From assembly GCA_947494545.1 (NCBI GenBank), contig CANLVH010000009.1:1-64000 (forward strand): a stretch of 64,000 bases of DNA, given 5' to 3'. Made by a program: the position numbers and the translations under genes. Position 1 is the first letter of the stretch, and the number at the start of each line of letters is the position of its first letter. This document shows positions 52,353 to 60,559 of the stretch, piece after piece. The DNA comes from an uncultured Mesonia sp. (lineage in GTDB: Bacteria > Bacteroidota > Bacteroidia > Flavobacteriales > Flavobacteriaceae). A model generated the notes under the pieces. That model saw nothing but the letters and a program-made list of their open reading frames with translations, was not told the origin of the DNA and ran no database searches.

Positions 52353-53111
52353 CTATCGTATTCTAGGTTTTGGGAATTCGATGTTCAAATACCTGCACAA
52401 TTCTCTTAAACGCATTCTAAATTGAAGTTTTGCTACCTGCCAGGTAACCGCATTATCCATTTTTAAGATATTATCGTGCGAGTGCATCATTTTATCTTTA
52501 CTTACCTTGTAACTACTATCAAAAAGTAATAATAACAACGGGTTATCTATTGCTGATTCATCTGAATCAATATCGAAGATATTTTTATCTTCTTTTTTAT
52601 TGTAGTGCTCATATTTTTCCAGTAAGTCTTTATAAAGCTGAATAAGTGATATTTGTTCGGTAATATAATATAAATCGTAAATATCTTTTTTAGCCGGGCG
52701 ACTGGAAGCACTCATTAATTTAAACAAGCCAATATCCCTTACAGAAAACAGACGTAAACCTTCTACTGTTTCTATAGGATCTACCGTTTTCATATTTTGA
52801 ATAAGATCTACCTTTATGATTACTTCATCTTTCTGAATAAAGAAGCGTAAAAAAGTAAACTGATCGCTTAGCTTCATCGGATCCATAAAATTAATAGCCT
52901 TATTGCCATAATAGTTTTCTACCTCTCGTTGAATTTCTTGAAAACCTTTGAATCCAATAATTTCTGTACAAAATAAATCGATGTCTATGGATTCTCGATG
53001 ATTATAGCGAACAGCTAAGTTTGTTCCTCCTGCAAGAGCAAAGGACTGTAAACTTTTTAAGCTTTGTAATTCTTTTATGGTTTGATAGAGTACCGGACTT
53101 ACGGCTTTCAT
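52353..53111 (-). CDS. AbiEii/AbiGii-type nucleotidyltransferase toxin
   Basis: Toxin half of a type IV/abortive-infection-like pair. The NTase core is clear: FALAGGTNLAVRYNHRESIDIDLF (GGT then the paired Asp of the DxD site), with LRLFSVRDIGLFKLMSASSRPAKKDIYDLYYI downstream, as in AbiEii and MenT toxins that modify tRNA or nucleotides. The ATG at 53111 overlaps the preceding gene by 4 bp (ATGA); the in-frame ATG at 53165 is less likely. Partner: the 95-residue DUF6922-like protein upstream. Target not proven. Confidence 0.85.
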   Translation of the reverse strand: MKAVSPVLYQTIKELQSLKSLQSFALAGGTNLAVRYNHRESIDIDLFCTEIIGFKGFQEIQREVENYYGNKAINFMDPMKLSDQFTFLRFFIQKDEVIIKVDLIQNMKTVDPIETVEGLRLFSVRDIGLFKLMSASSRPAKKDIYDLYYITEQISLIQLYKDLLEKYEHYNKKEDKNIFDIDSDESAIDNPLLLLLFDSSYKVSKDKMMHSHDNILKMDNAVTWQVAKLQFRMRLRELCRYLNIEFPKPRIR

Positions 53112-53395
53112 AACGAATAACGTAAGAAAGGTTTTACCTTGTATCGTTTGGCTACTAAGGTACATACTTCATTACTGATACGCTCTTTGGTATTTTTAAG
53201 AATATCTAAAATATCTTTTTTGGTGTATAATTCTTCTACACGTTGAATATCTTTTTCAAACGTAGCTTGCGTTGTGGCAAATAAGGCTCTAGGGATGATA
53301 ATAGCTTTATCTTTTTGAAGTGATAATCTACTTGCATCCATATCCCAGAATAAGTGCTTGGGAAACTTTTTTGCTATGTTAATTTGTGTACGCAC
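53108..53395 (-). CDS. DUF6922-like antitoxin partner of AbiEii toxin
   Basis: A 95-residue protein with the family pattern KKFPKHLFWDMDASRLSLQKDKAIIIPRALF followed by a helical part (ILDILKNTKERISNEVCTLVAKRY). In Bacteroidota such genes precede AbiEii-type toxins and act as the antitoxin or regulator. The stop overlaps the toxin start by 4 bp, which couples translation. Role as antitoxin is from context. Confidence 0.75.
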   Translation of the reverse strand: MRTQINIAKKFPKHLFWDMDASRLSLQKDKAIIIPRALFATTQATFEKDIQRVEELYTKKDILDILKNTKERISNEVCTLVAKRYKVKPFLRYSL

Positions 53396-53605
53396 CTTGC
53401 CTATTTGTTACAAAGATACAAAATAGTAAAGTAATGGTTTACAAAATAGGCTTTTCTAATTTTCTCTTTGAACTGATCTTTCCCCTTCTTTTTGAACGAG
53501 TAAGCTTTCCTTACAAGTTACCTGCTCTTTTATTTTCTCTCCTGATAAAATTAATTATTTTATCAGGATTAAGAATATGCATTTTTTGCATATTACATTT
53601 TTTCA

Positions 53606-53965
53606 TCATACCCCCAATACTATAGAAGCATCAATTCCCATTTTTAAACTAATTTGTCTAGCAACTCTTAAAGGTGGCTCGCTTTTACCATTTAGATATT
53701 CGCTAATTCGTGAAGTGCTTACTCCCAAAAGTTCTGAAAGTCGTTTCTGGTTTAAGCCCATTTCAGCCATACGCAGCTTTATTACTTCAGCGAGATTGGG
53801 TTTTGATATCGGATAAGTACGCTCTTCATAATCGGCAACCAAATCAGACAACAAGTTTAATTCTATATAGTCAGTAGCGTCTGTATTTTCTATATTATCC
53901 GGGTTTTCCAAAAGTGTTTCAATACGATTACGTATAGCTTTATACTCTTTTTCTGTCTGTATCAT
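53606..53965 (-). CDS. higA: HigA-type HTH antitoxin (orphan)
   Basis: A 119-residue protein with a helix-turn-helix at about 63-112 (KLRMAEMGLNQKRLSELLGVSTSRISEYLNGKSEP), the HigA/XRE architecture with an N-terminal 55-residue arm. In this family the toxin gene higB lies directly upstream. Here the higB stop codon (53967-53969) ends one base before this ATG, but higB itself is truncated at its 5' end and interrupted by an insert. The antitoxin therefore has no functional partner here and may have been retained as a regulator. Confidence 0.88.
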   Translation of the reverse strand: MIQTEKEYKAIRNRIETLLENPDNIENTDATDYIELNLLSDLVADYEERTYPISKPNLAEVIKLRMAEMGLNQKRLSELLGVSTSRISEYLNGKSEPPLRVARQISLKMGIDASIVLGV

Positions 53966-53966
53966 A

Positions 53967-54195
53967 TCAAATATTTTTAATGTCTTTTATTTCATACCAA
54001 TTTAACCATATAATGACGCATTCAAACTCGTTCATTTTCCGCTCTATTTCCTTGCTCATAATTTCCATAGCTACGGCTATGCAAACCAATCGCAGCGTCA
54101 TAAAACAAAAAAGCAACTTCGTTTTATGTGCGACTTTACAAAGTTAAATTGGTATTATCATAATCCTTGTGCGTGCCAATAAAACGAATGTAAAC
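53967..54195 (-). pseudogene. higB: HigB toxin remnant split by a MITE-like insert
   Basis: Read on the minus strand, 54195-54156 encodes VYIRFIGTHKDYD, the conserved C-terminal motif of HigB (GTHxxYD). The frame then enters a 162-bp insert and resumes at 53993 as EIKDIKNI and a stop, directly before higA. Joining the pieces restores YDxEIKDIKNI with the frame kept. The N-terminal ~75 residues of HigB are missing: the SprT-like gene stop lies 24 bp away at 54219. So higB lost its beginning by deletion and its end by insertion. The short fragments carry no start. Confidence 0.8.
53994..54155. mobile_element. MITE-like insert, 162 bp, 13-bp terminal inverted repeats
   Basis: The ends are ATACCAATTTAAC (53994-54006) and its exact reverse complement GTTAAATTGGTAT (54143-54155). 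The inside has no coding frame and contains a small inverted pair CATAGC/GCTATG. It separates two pieces of higB coding sequence, which proves that it was inserted. The duplicated target is not resolved: 2-bp AT or TA is possible, which would suit an IS630/Tc1-like source. Confidence 0.75.
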
Positions 54196-54218
54196 CTTTT
54201 ATGCTAGACCTCCCCAAT

Positions 54219-54920
54219 TTAAACCATTCTACGTTCCAGAATACCTTTCCACTTTTTCCAATTAGGCATAATTGAAGAAAGGGTTTGGTAAAAAGCTTTG
54301 TTATGCTTTGGGACTACAAAATGGCACATTTCGTGTACTATAACGTACTCCACACATTTGGAAGGGGCTTTTATAAGTTCCGGGTTGATTGTTATTTTAT
54401 CTATAGTATTACAGCTTCCCCAGCGTTTGGCCATTCTTCTAATTTCTAACTGAGGCTCTTCAAAATCATATTCCTTAAATTTAAAAAATGCTTCTTTCGC
54501 TAATTTATGAAACTTTTTTTCCGCGTGTTTATAATACCAATGCGCTAATAATTTCTTTACTTTTTCGGGTGTATAACTCGTTTTGCAGATTACTTGAAGT
54601 TGTCCGGCTTTGAGTTTAACTTCATTAGTGCTGCCCACCTTTATTTTTAAAACATAGGATTTTCCCAAATAATAATGGGTTTCTCCAGATATGTATTCCC
54701 TCTCAGGTGTTCTCGGTAAAAATTGCTCAAAATAAAGTTGCTGTTTTGTAATCCAGTTGGCACGTTTTACTACTTTTTTTTCAATATCGGTAAGTGAACT
54801 TTGTTCGGGGGCAATGATGTGAACAGAACTATCAGGGTGTACTTCTATGGCCAGGGTTTTTCGATTGGAGCGTTCCACTTCAAAAAAAATATCCTTAGTA
54901 CCGTAATTTACTTTGTGCAT
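54219..54920 (-). CDS. YgjP/SprT-like zinc metallopeptidase
   Basis: A 233-residue protein. The zinc site is VIVHEMCHFVVPKHNKAFY (HExxH and a third His 8 residues on), after RMAKRWGSCNTIDKITINPELIKAP, typical of the YgjP/WLM-like M48-related group. This gene is very often the last gene of type I restriction operons. It overlaps the hsdR stop by one base, so it is coupled to it. Its role may be protein quality control of the complex or DNA-protein crosslinks; not known. Confidence 0.87.
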   Translation of the reverse strand: MHKVNYGTKDIFFEVERSNRKTLAIEVHPDSSVHIIAPEQSSLTDIEKKVVKRANWITKQQLYFEQFLPRTPEREYISGETHYYLGKSYVLKIKVGSTNEVKLKAGQLQVICKTSYTPEKVKKLLAHWYYKHAEKKFHKLAKEAFFKFKEYDFEEPQLEIRRMAKRWGSCNTIDKITINPELIKAPSKCVEYVIVHEMCHFVVPKHNKAFYQTLSSIMPNWKKWKGILERRMV

Positions 54921-57900
54921 CAGAAATTATTTTTGGCCACCCGCAGGCATTTAATCAATATAGCATCAATCTCGTCAAAACTTATTTCTATGCCCAGTTG
55001 GGTTCTTTTGCTTATTAAAAAGTCTTCTATTTCATTTTCCATCCTATTCTGGATATCCACATTCTTCTTCCAGTCGGTAATAATCAAATTTTCAACGATC
55101 GTTTCTATTTCCAGTCCAGCCTCTGCTACTTTATTTTTACTAATAGACTTGTCTAGCTTTTTGTTTAATACTTCATTGAGAGCACCATAAAAAGCCCTTG
55201 CTTTTGGCTTGTTCTGTAATTTTTCCGGTATACCATCCTGATAGCCCTCTGTTAAATCCTTACGTGTTTTTTGAATGGATTCCAGATATTCCTTTTCTGT
55301 TAAGCGCCCTTCCTGAAAATTTTTAATGGTCTCTTCAATGAGCTGTGAGAACTTTTTGTAAAAGGCTTCATCTTTCTCCATATTTTCGGTAATCACCTTT
55401 TTCATCTGGTGGGCAATAAAGTCAGCCTTTGAGGCTGGAGATTTACCATAGGTCTCCAGGGCTTCTTCTACTTTATCCTTGTCGAAAATATTTACATCTT
55501 TAGTGAGTAATTCAACCCGTTCTGCATCAATATAAGTATCGAGTAATTTCCGCACACGTGGTTCATATTCTTTATAAGAAACCTTTTCTGCGTACCTGAA
55601 TTGCACCGATAAACGCAAGCTTTGAAATTTCTTAAGTTCACTTTTGTAAAATCCTATCTGCTGGGTATTAAATTCATCGTAAAACTCGTCTGAAGCCAGG
55701 GCAGTTTGTAATACCCGAGCAAAAGCAGAAACCCGATCGTAAAATTGATCTCTTAAATCTTTATTGGCGATATGGCGTTCTAAAGCTTCTAAATCATTTT
55801 TATCGTAAACACCTTTAAAAACATCCCAAACTTCGGAATGACGCACCGGTAGTTTTCTAATCTCTTCCTTTACATCAGTTACCGTATTGGTCAAGTCTTC
55901 TTCATCAAAATCTTCCAACGCACTATATTCAGTAAGAGCTTCGTCCAGTTTTCCGAGAATGCCAACATAATCAATAATATGGCCGTGCTCTTTTCCTTCA
56001 AACAATCGGTTTACCCTGGCAATAGCCTGTAAAAGATTGTGTGCCACCAAGGGCTTGGCTAAATATAATACCGTATTCCTAGGAGCATCAAAACCGGTTA
56101 ATAATTTACTTACCACAATGATGAGCTCAATTTCATCATCCTTTTCTTTAAACCTATCGATCACGTGAGTTTCATAAGCTTCCTGGTCATTGAATCGCTG
56201 CATTAATTGCTCCCAATACTTTCGCGATTCGCTAGTGGTTTCAGACCATACATCATCATTATTCTGCCTGCTATCGGGTGGTGTGAATACCACTTTGGTA
56301 TTTATTTTTAAATTTTCGTTGGTTTGTGATTCAAAATATTTTTGATACTTGATGGCTGTATCAATTTTAGGTACTGCTAGTTGAGCCTTAAACCCGGTTC
56401 CTTTCCAATTCTCCAGAAAATGATTCGATATATCATAAGCAATTTCTTCAATTACGTGATCGGACTCATAGATCTTTCCGATACTGGCAAACTTCTTCTT
56501 TAAATCTTTTCGAGCCTCTTCATTTAGAGGAGCTGCCAGGCGTTCAAATCCTTTGTCGATTTGCTTTTTATTGATGCTCAGTTTGGCCGACCTGCCCTCA
56601 TATAATAATGGTAGCACAGCACCATCTTTTACCGCCTGATCTATCGTGTATTTATGTATAAAACCGCCAAATTTTTTAGCGGTGCTTTTTTGACTTTTCA
56701 TTAAAGGTGTTCCCGTAAAACCAATGTAGGATGCATTCGGAACTATACGTTTCATATTGGCGTGGGCAGAGCCATATTGACTGCGATGACTCTCATCGAC
56801 AAGCACAAAAATATTTTGTGATTCGTCTTTAAAGGATGCACGCTTCGAAGCAATTTCAAATTTATCGATAATGGTAGTGATAATTTCATTACCCTTATCT
56901 TGAAGCAGTTCTACTAAATCGTTGCCACTTTTTGCCTTTTTCACCTGCTTCCCGCAGTTGACAAAGGTTTTAAAAATTTGCTTATCTAAACTAATCCTAT
57001 CAGTCACGACAACTACCCGAGGTGATTCTATGGTCTTTTCTAAAGCCAGAGCTTTGGAAAGCATTACCATCGTTAAGGATTTACCGCTACCCGTGGTATG
57101 CCAGATTACCCCGCCTTCTCGATTCCCTTCTTTATTGCGATGTTTTACCCGGGAAATGGTTTCCTGTACCGCAAAAAATTGTTGGTACCGACAAATCTTT
57201 TTATCGGGACCATCAAAAACAATATATTTATAAACGATATCCAATAAGCGATCCGGACGACACAAGGCATACAAGCCTTTGTCCTGCTCTGTTACCAAGC
57301 GATCTTCCGGGGAGGTGTTATTTTTTTTTGAACGAAGCAGTTTAGTAATCTCCTTCTCGTTATCTTCTTTCCAAACCGACCAAAATTTAGCCGGAGTGCC
57401 CGTTGCGCCATATTTAACCTCGTTGGGATGGATTGCCAGTAACAGCTGAGCGTAATAGAATAATTTTGGAATCCCTTCCTTTTCTTTTTGGTTCCGAATG
57501 TGCTGCGAGATAGCTTCCTCCAAGGAATCGCCTTTATCCCGGCGTTTGTTTTCTATAATTACAAACGGAATTCCGTTTACGAACAGTACCACATCCGGAC
57601 GTTTTTTTCCGGCTACGCCTTCTACTTCAAACTCTTCACAGACGTGGAAAACATTATTCTCCGGGTTAGCCCAATCAATGTATTTTATGGTGTAGGCCTT
57701 GCGGTCGCCTTGCACGGTTTCGTTAAAGCTTTTTCCCAGGGTGATTAAATCGTACACCCGTTCATTGGTTTGTACCAAACCTTCGTTGGGGACTGTTTTT
57801 AGCGCATTAATCGCGCCCTGAATACTTCCTGTAGAAAAGGAATACTCCTCCCCTTTATACTCAAAAGCATTTATCTTTTGAAGTTGCTTCGCCAGTATTT

Positions 57901-58039
57901 GGTCTAAAATCACATTGCTTAACAAGCCCTCCCGCGCTGTGAATACCTCTTGTTGCGAAAGGTATTGCCAGTTCATTTTTTGAAGTAAACTTAAGGCCGG
58001 TTTTTGGGAGTCGTTGTATTCGGTGTAGGTTGATTCCAT
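54920..58039 (-). CDS. hsdR: Type I restriction enzyme R subunit
   Basis: A 1039-residue motor-nuclease of a type I system. The N-terminal nuclease is visible as RPDVVLFVNGIPFVIIENKR (PD...ExK, about residue 170). The SF2 translocase has Walker A WHTTGSGKSLTMV (~313) and DEAD-box motif VDESHRSQYG (~415), followed by FTGTPL and TGFDAPR motifs. The helical C-terminus binds the methylase core. The ATG at 58039 is preferred over the in-frame 58081, which falls inside the E2-like gene. It is separated from hsdS by the three-gene CBASS. Expected to act with HsdM and HsdS. Confidence 0.93.
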   Translation of the reverse strand: MESTYTEYNDSQKPALSLLQKMNWQYLSQQEVFTAREGLLSNVILDQILAKQLQKINAFEYKGEEYSFSTGSIQGAINALKTVPNEGLVQTNERVYDLITLGKSFNETVQGDRKAYTIKYIDWANPENNVFHVCEEFEVEGVAGKKRPDVVLFVNGIPFVIIENKRRDKGDSLEEAISQHIRNQKEKEGIPKLFYYAQLLLAIHPNEVKYGATGTPAKFWSVWKEDNEKEITKLLRSKKNNTSPEDRLVTEQDKGLYALCRPDRLLDIVYKYIVFDGPDKKICRYQQFFAVQETISRVKHRNKEGNREGGVIWHTTGSGKSLTMVMLSKALALEKTIESPRVVVVTDRISLDKQIFKTFVNCGKQVKKAKSGNDLVELLQDKGNEIITTIIDKFEIASKRASFKDESQNIFVLVDESHRSQYGSAHANMKRIVPNASYIGFTGTPLMKSQKSTAKKFGGFIHKYTIDQAVKDGAVLPLLYEGRSAKLSINKKQIDKGFERLAAPLNEEARKDLKKKFASIGKIYESDHVIEEIAYDISNHFLENWKGTGFKAQLAVPKIDTAIKYQKYFESQTNENLKINTKVVFTPPDSRQNNDDVWSETTSESRKYWEQLMQRFNDQEAYETHVIDRFKEKDDEIELIIVVSKLLTGFDAPRNTVLYLAKPLVAHNLLQAIARVNRLFEGKEHGHIIDYVGILGKLDEALTEYSALEDFDEEDLTNTVTDVKEEIRKLPVRHSEVWDVFKGVYDKNDLEALERHIANKDLRDQFYDRVSAFARVLQTALASDEFYDEFNTQQIGFYKSELKKFQSLRLSVQFRYAEKVSYKEYEPRVRKLLDTYIDAERVELLTKDVNIFDKDKVEEALETYGKSPASKADFIAHQMKKVITENMEKDEAFYKKFSQLIEETIKNFQEGRLTEKEYLESIQKTRKDLTEGYQDGIPEKLQNKPKARAFYGALNEVLNKKLDKSISKNKVAEAGLEIETIVENLIITDWKKNVDIQNRMENEIEDFLISKRTQLGIEISFDEIDAILIKCLRVAKNNF

Positions 58040-58049
58040 AAGAATTAAT

Positions 58050-58514
58050 TTACTTAGCTTTTGAAGATCTATGTGGCACAAATGGATGCTCCCATTTTCC
58101 GGTTATAAGGTATAGCTCATAATACACAAACCATTCTAATGTCCAAGGAATAATAGTGTCATATATATTATGCACTTTACTATCCCATTGCAAATTATCA
58201 GTTTCAGGATGGTATAAACATAAGCTTTCCCCTTTTGGATACATATGTATATCATCGTGATATTCGATTTCTGGTTCTATGACGTGAATATCAGGGGAAT
58301 ATTTACCATCGTAAGTGATTCTAAAAGTATAAGTTTTAGAGTGTATAGTTGGTTTATACTTTCCCGTACAGCATAATCCCTTTTTGTTTATTGAGCATAT
58401 TAAAAAATCGAAGTGAGACTCAATAAACTTTTTTTCCCTAATAAGAATTGATTTAGCTATAAGATTTTGCTTTCTCCTTTTGAGCCTATTTTTATGAAAT
58501 CTTTTACCCGCCAT
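58050..58514 (-). CDS. E2-like protein of short type II CBASS
   Basis: A 154-residue ubiquitin-conjugating-enzyme-like protein. The active-site region is MYPKGESLCLYHPETDNLQW (Cys99), with a His upstream (DDIHMY) and the C-terminal WTLEWFVYYELYLITGKWEHP helix that marks bacterial E2s. In short type II CBASS this protein, without E1 or JAB, primes the CD-NTase by conjugation to an unknown target. The start at 58514 overlaps the CD-NTase stop by 11 bp. The upstream Met codons in the same frame lie inside the CD-NTase gene and are disfavoured. Confidence 0.82.
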   Translation of the reverse strand: MAGKRFHKNRLKRRKQNLIAKSILIREKKFIESHFDFLICSINKKGLCCTGKYKPTIHSKTYTFRITYDGKYSPDIHVIEPEIEYHDDIHMYPKGESLCLYHPETDNLQWDSKVHNIYDTIIPWTLEWFVYYELYLITGKWEHPFVPHRSSKAK

Positions 58515-59514
58515 AATTAGTATGTGGCTTGTGTTTAACTCCATCAGTATTTTCAGATACTCTACCTGATCGCTGCGCATAAGCTGAGCCACTTAAAATA
58601 CTCTTTGAGGTCGCTCTTAACAATGCTTCCTTAGCGTCTGTATCTTCATCTTCACCTTCAGGAAATTTATTACCTAAATGCTTTTGCCACAATTTGCTTG
58701 CTTCAAGTTGATTGTCTGATTCTATAGCATCTTTAGCATCATCAATAAAACTTTCAATTGCATCTGAAAAGCTAGATTTCTGTTCTTTTGTAAGTTTTTG
58801 ACATACATCATCATATGGCACAACAGGCATTTCTAAATACCAGCTATAGTCAATATCACTTTTAATTTCCTTGAGCAATTCATATAATGCAATATCATCT
58901 CTTTCATTAGACACTAGATGATTTACAGCCCAAATACTAAAAGCAAGCCCAGATGGAAATTTTCCTTTCTTATTATCTGACCAGGCTTTCAAATAACGCA
59001 CAATTCTTTTTAATTGTTGCAAATTAGAATGGTCATTAAACCATATATAAAAATCTTTAGGATCACTTTCATTCCAACCATTATTACGTGTGGCTAAATT
59101 TGGATGTGCGTGGTCTTCTTTATTAAAATGATAAATTGGCAAATCAATATGAAAATCTCCTTTATAGATTATTCTAATACACTTCTCCTTTTTCGAGGGG
59201 GTGGTTGAAGTAACGTCCTCCACAGCTTTAGATACTTGATCCATTACTGTCCCAGAAGTAACATTTTCATCTACTTGATTAAAATATACGCCTAAGTCTA
59301 AATCACAAGTATCATCTTTCGTGCGAATCATTGTTCCCATTTTGTAAGAGCCTTGAATCCAAGTACCTTTAAGATTATACTTAGATTTATTTTCGAAATG
59401 AGCTACGAGTTTATTTTTAATATTATCTCTCGCTTTTTTTATTTTCTGGATTTTGGAGGATGTCACCTCCAGTTCTTTATTAAAATCTAAAAATAGTTTA
59501 GTGCAATTTGCCAT
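58504..59514 (-). CDS. CD-NTase (cyclic oligonucleotide synthase) of CBASS
   Basis: A 336-residue nucleotidyltransferase that makes a cyclic nucleotide signal on phage infection. The catalytic site is IQGSYKMGTM (Gly55-Ser56), CDLDLGVYF (Asp71, Asp73) and FHIDLPIY (Asp124), with the helical lid in the C-terminal half. I cannot assign its clade or product. The ATG at 59514 leaves a clean N-terminal helix (MANCTKLFLDFNKELEVT). An earlier in-frame start at 59595 runs into the patatin gene. It is flanked by the effector and E2 genes. Confidence 0.87.
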   Translation of the reverse strand: MANCTKLFLDFNKELEVTSSKIQKIKKARDNIKNKLVAHFENKSKYNLKGTWIQGSYKMGTMIRTKDDTCDLDLGVYFNQVDENVTSGTVMDQVSKAVEDVTSTTPSKKEKCIRIIYKGDFHIDLPIYHFNKEDHAHPNLATRNNGWNESDPKDFYIWFNDHSNLQQLKRIVRYLKAWSDNKKGKFPSGLAFSIWAVNHLVSNERDDIALYELLKEIKSDIDYSWYLEMPVVPYDDVCQKLTKEQKSSFSDAIESFIDDAKDAIESDNQLEASKLWQKHLGNKFPEGEDEDTDAKEALLRATSKSILSGSAYAQRSGRVSENTDGVKHKPHTNYGG

Positions 59515-59551
59515 ATTATTTGCTTTTAATTGATTAGTTAAATTATTTCTC

Positions 59552-60559
59552 TTAAGTAGCAGATATGCTGCTGCTACAATAGGTATCCAATACATATTTT
59601 CCGTCAGTTTGAAATTTTCTTGCTGCTTTTTCGGAAAGCGTTTTTAATTTATCTGGGTTAGTTTCATCCATTTTAATATTGAAATTATGATCGAATTTTA
59701 AGTCTATTCTTTTATAAAGAAAACCATCATTAAACTGAGATAATAAATTAACCGAATTATGTACCAGTTGAGATTGACTTTGCATAAAGAGTTCGATAAT
59801 TCTTTTTTTTCTGAACCACATCCAGTACATAACTGACCATTTATTCTTACTTTTAGCTTCTTCAAACTTATATTGACCTGTACCGAGAGACAACAGTTCA
59901 ATATCACCTAGCTCATATTCTAATCGTGTTATAGCTTCTATGACTCCTAACATACTTGGGTTATTTGCATAGACTCCACCATCAACCTTATTAGAAAATT
60001 CTTCAATTGTGTTTGAATCTATTCTTTTAAATTTATTGGAATATGCATTAAAAAATGCCGGTGCAGCAGAAGTACCCATTGCAGCCATATACATAGGTAT
60101 ATGCTTATCTATTAATAAATCTGTAGTATGAGGTGTCTTTAATACTTGAGTACAACCATCAATCAGGTTATAAATGGGTATTATTAGTTTAACCTTTTCT
60201 AGAGCATCAATGATACGAGGATCTTCATCCTTTATGTGATACTTTTTAAAGATTTTCTGAATAAGCTTTTCTAATGGTTTATTACTGTAAAAAGGATTTT
60301 TAAGAACATTAATGCTAGATTTTCCAAAAATGAGTTGAGCATTATCGACATATAATTTTAAAATTTCTTTAGCAGGAATTCCTAAAGATAATGCTAAAGC
60401 AATAATGCCACCTGTTGAAGTTCCGCAAATTAAATCAAAATGTTTATGGATATTCCCTTCTCCAATTTCCTCTTCTAAAGATGTTAAAAACCTTGCAGGG
60501 AATACACCTTTAATTCCTCCTCCGTCGATAGATAATATCTTAATTTTTTCTTTTTTCAT
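59552..60559 (-). CDS. capV: Patatin-like phospholipase effector of CBASS (CapV)
   Basis: A 335-residue phospholipase that degrades the inner membrane when it binds the CD-NTase product, killing the cell. The oxyanion loop is DGGGIKGVFPA (12-), the nucleophile elbow GTSTGG (Ser48) and the catalytic Asp193 in VDGGVYANNPS. The C-terminal third has basic and aromatic patches (KKRIIELFMQSQSQ). It overlaps the hsdS stop by 20 bp, so the CBASS genes are read through from the restriction operon. Its distance to cdn is 37 bp. Ligand specificity is not predictable. Confidence 0.9.
   Translation of the reverse strand: MKKEKIKILSIDGGGIKGVFPARFLTSLEEEIGEGNIHKHFDLICGTSTGGIIALALSLGIPAKEILKLYVDNAQLIFGKSSINVLKNPFYSNKPLEKLIQKIFKKYHIKDEDPRIIDALEKVKLIIPIYNLIDGCTQVLKTPHTTDLLIDKHIPMYMAAMGTSAAPAFFNAYSNKFKRIDSNTIEEFSNKVDGGVYANNPSMLGVIEAITRLEYELGDIELLSLGTGQYKFEEAKSKNKWSVMYWMWFRKKRIIELFMQSQSQLVHNSVNLLSQFNDGFLYKRIDLKFDHNFNIKMDETNPDKLKTLSEKAARKFQTDGKYVLDTYCSSSISAT

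Noticed and set aside
56922..57748. Several plus-strand frames within hsdR
   Set aside because: They lie antisense to conserved helicase motifs of the R subunit.
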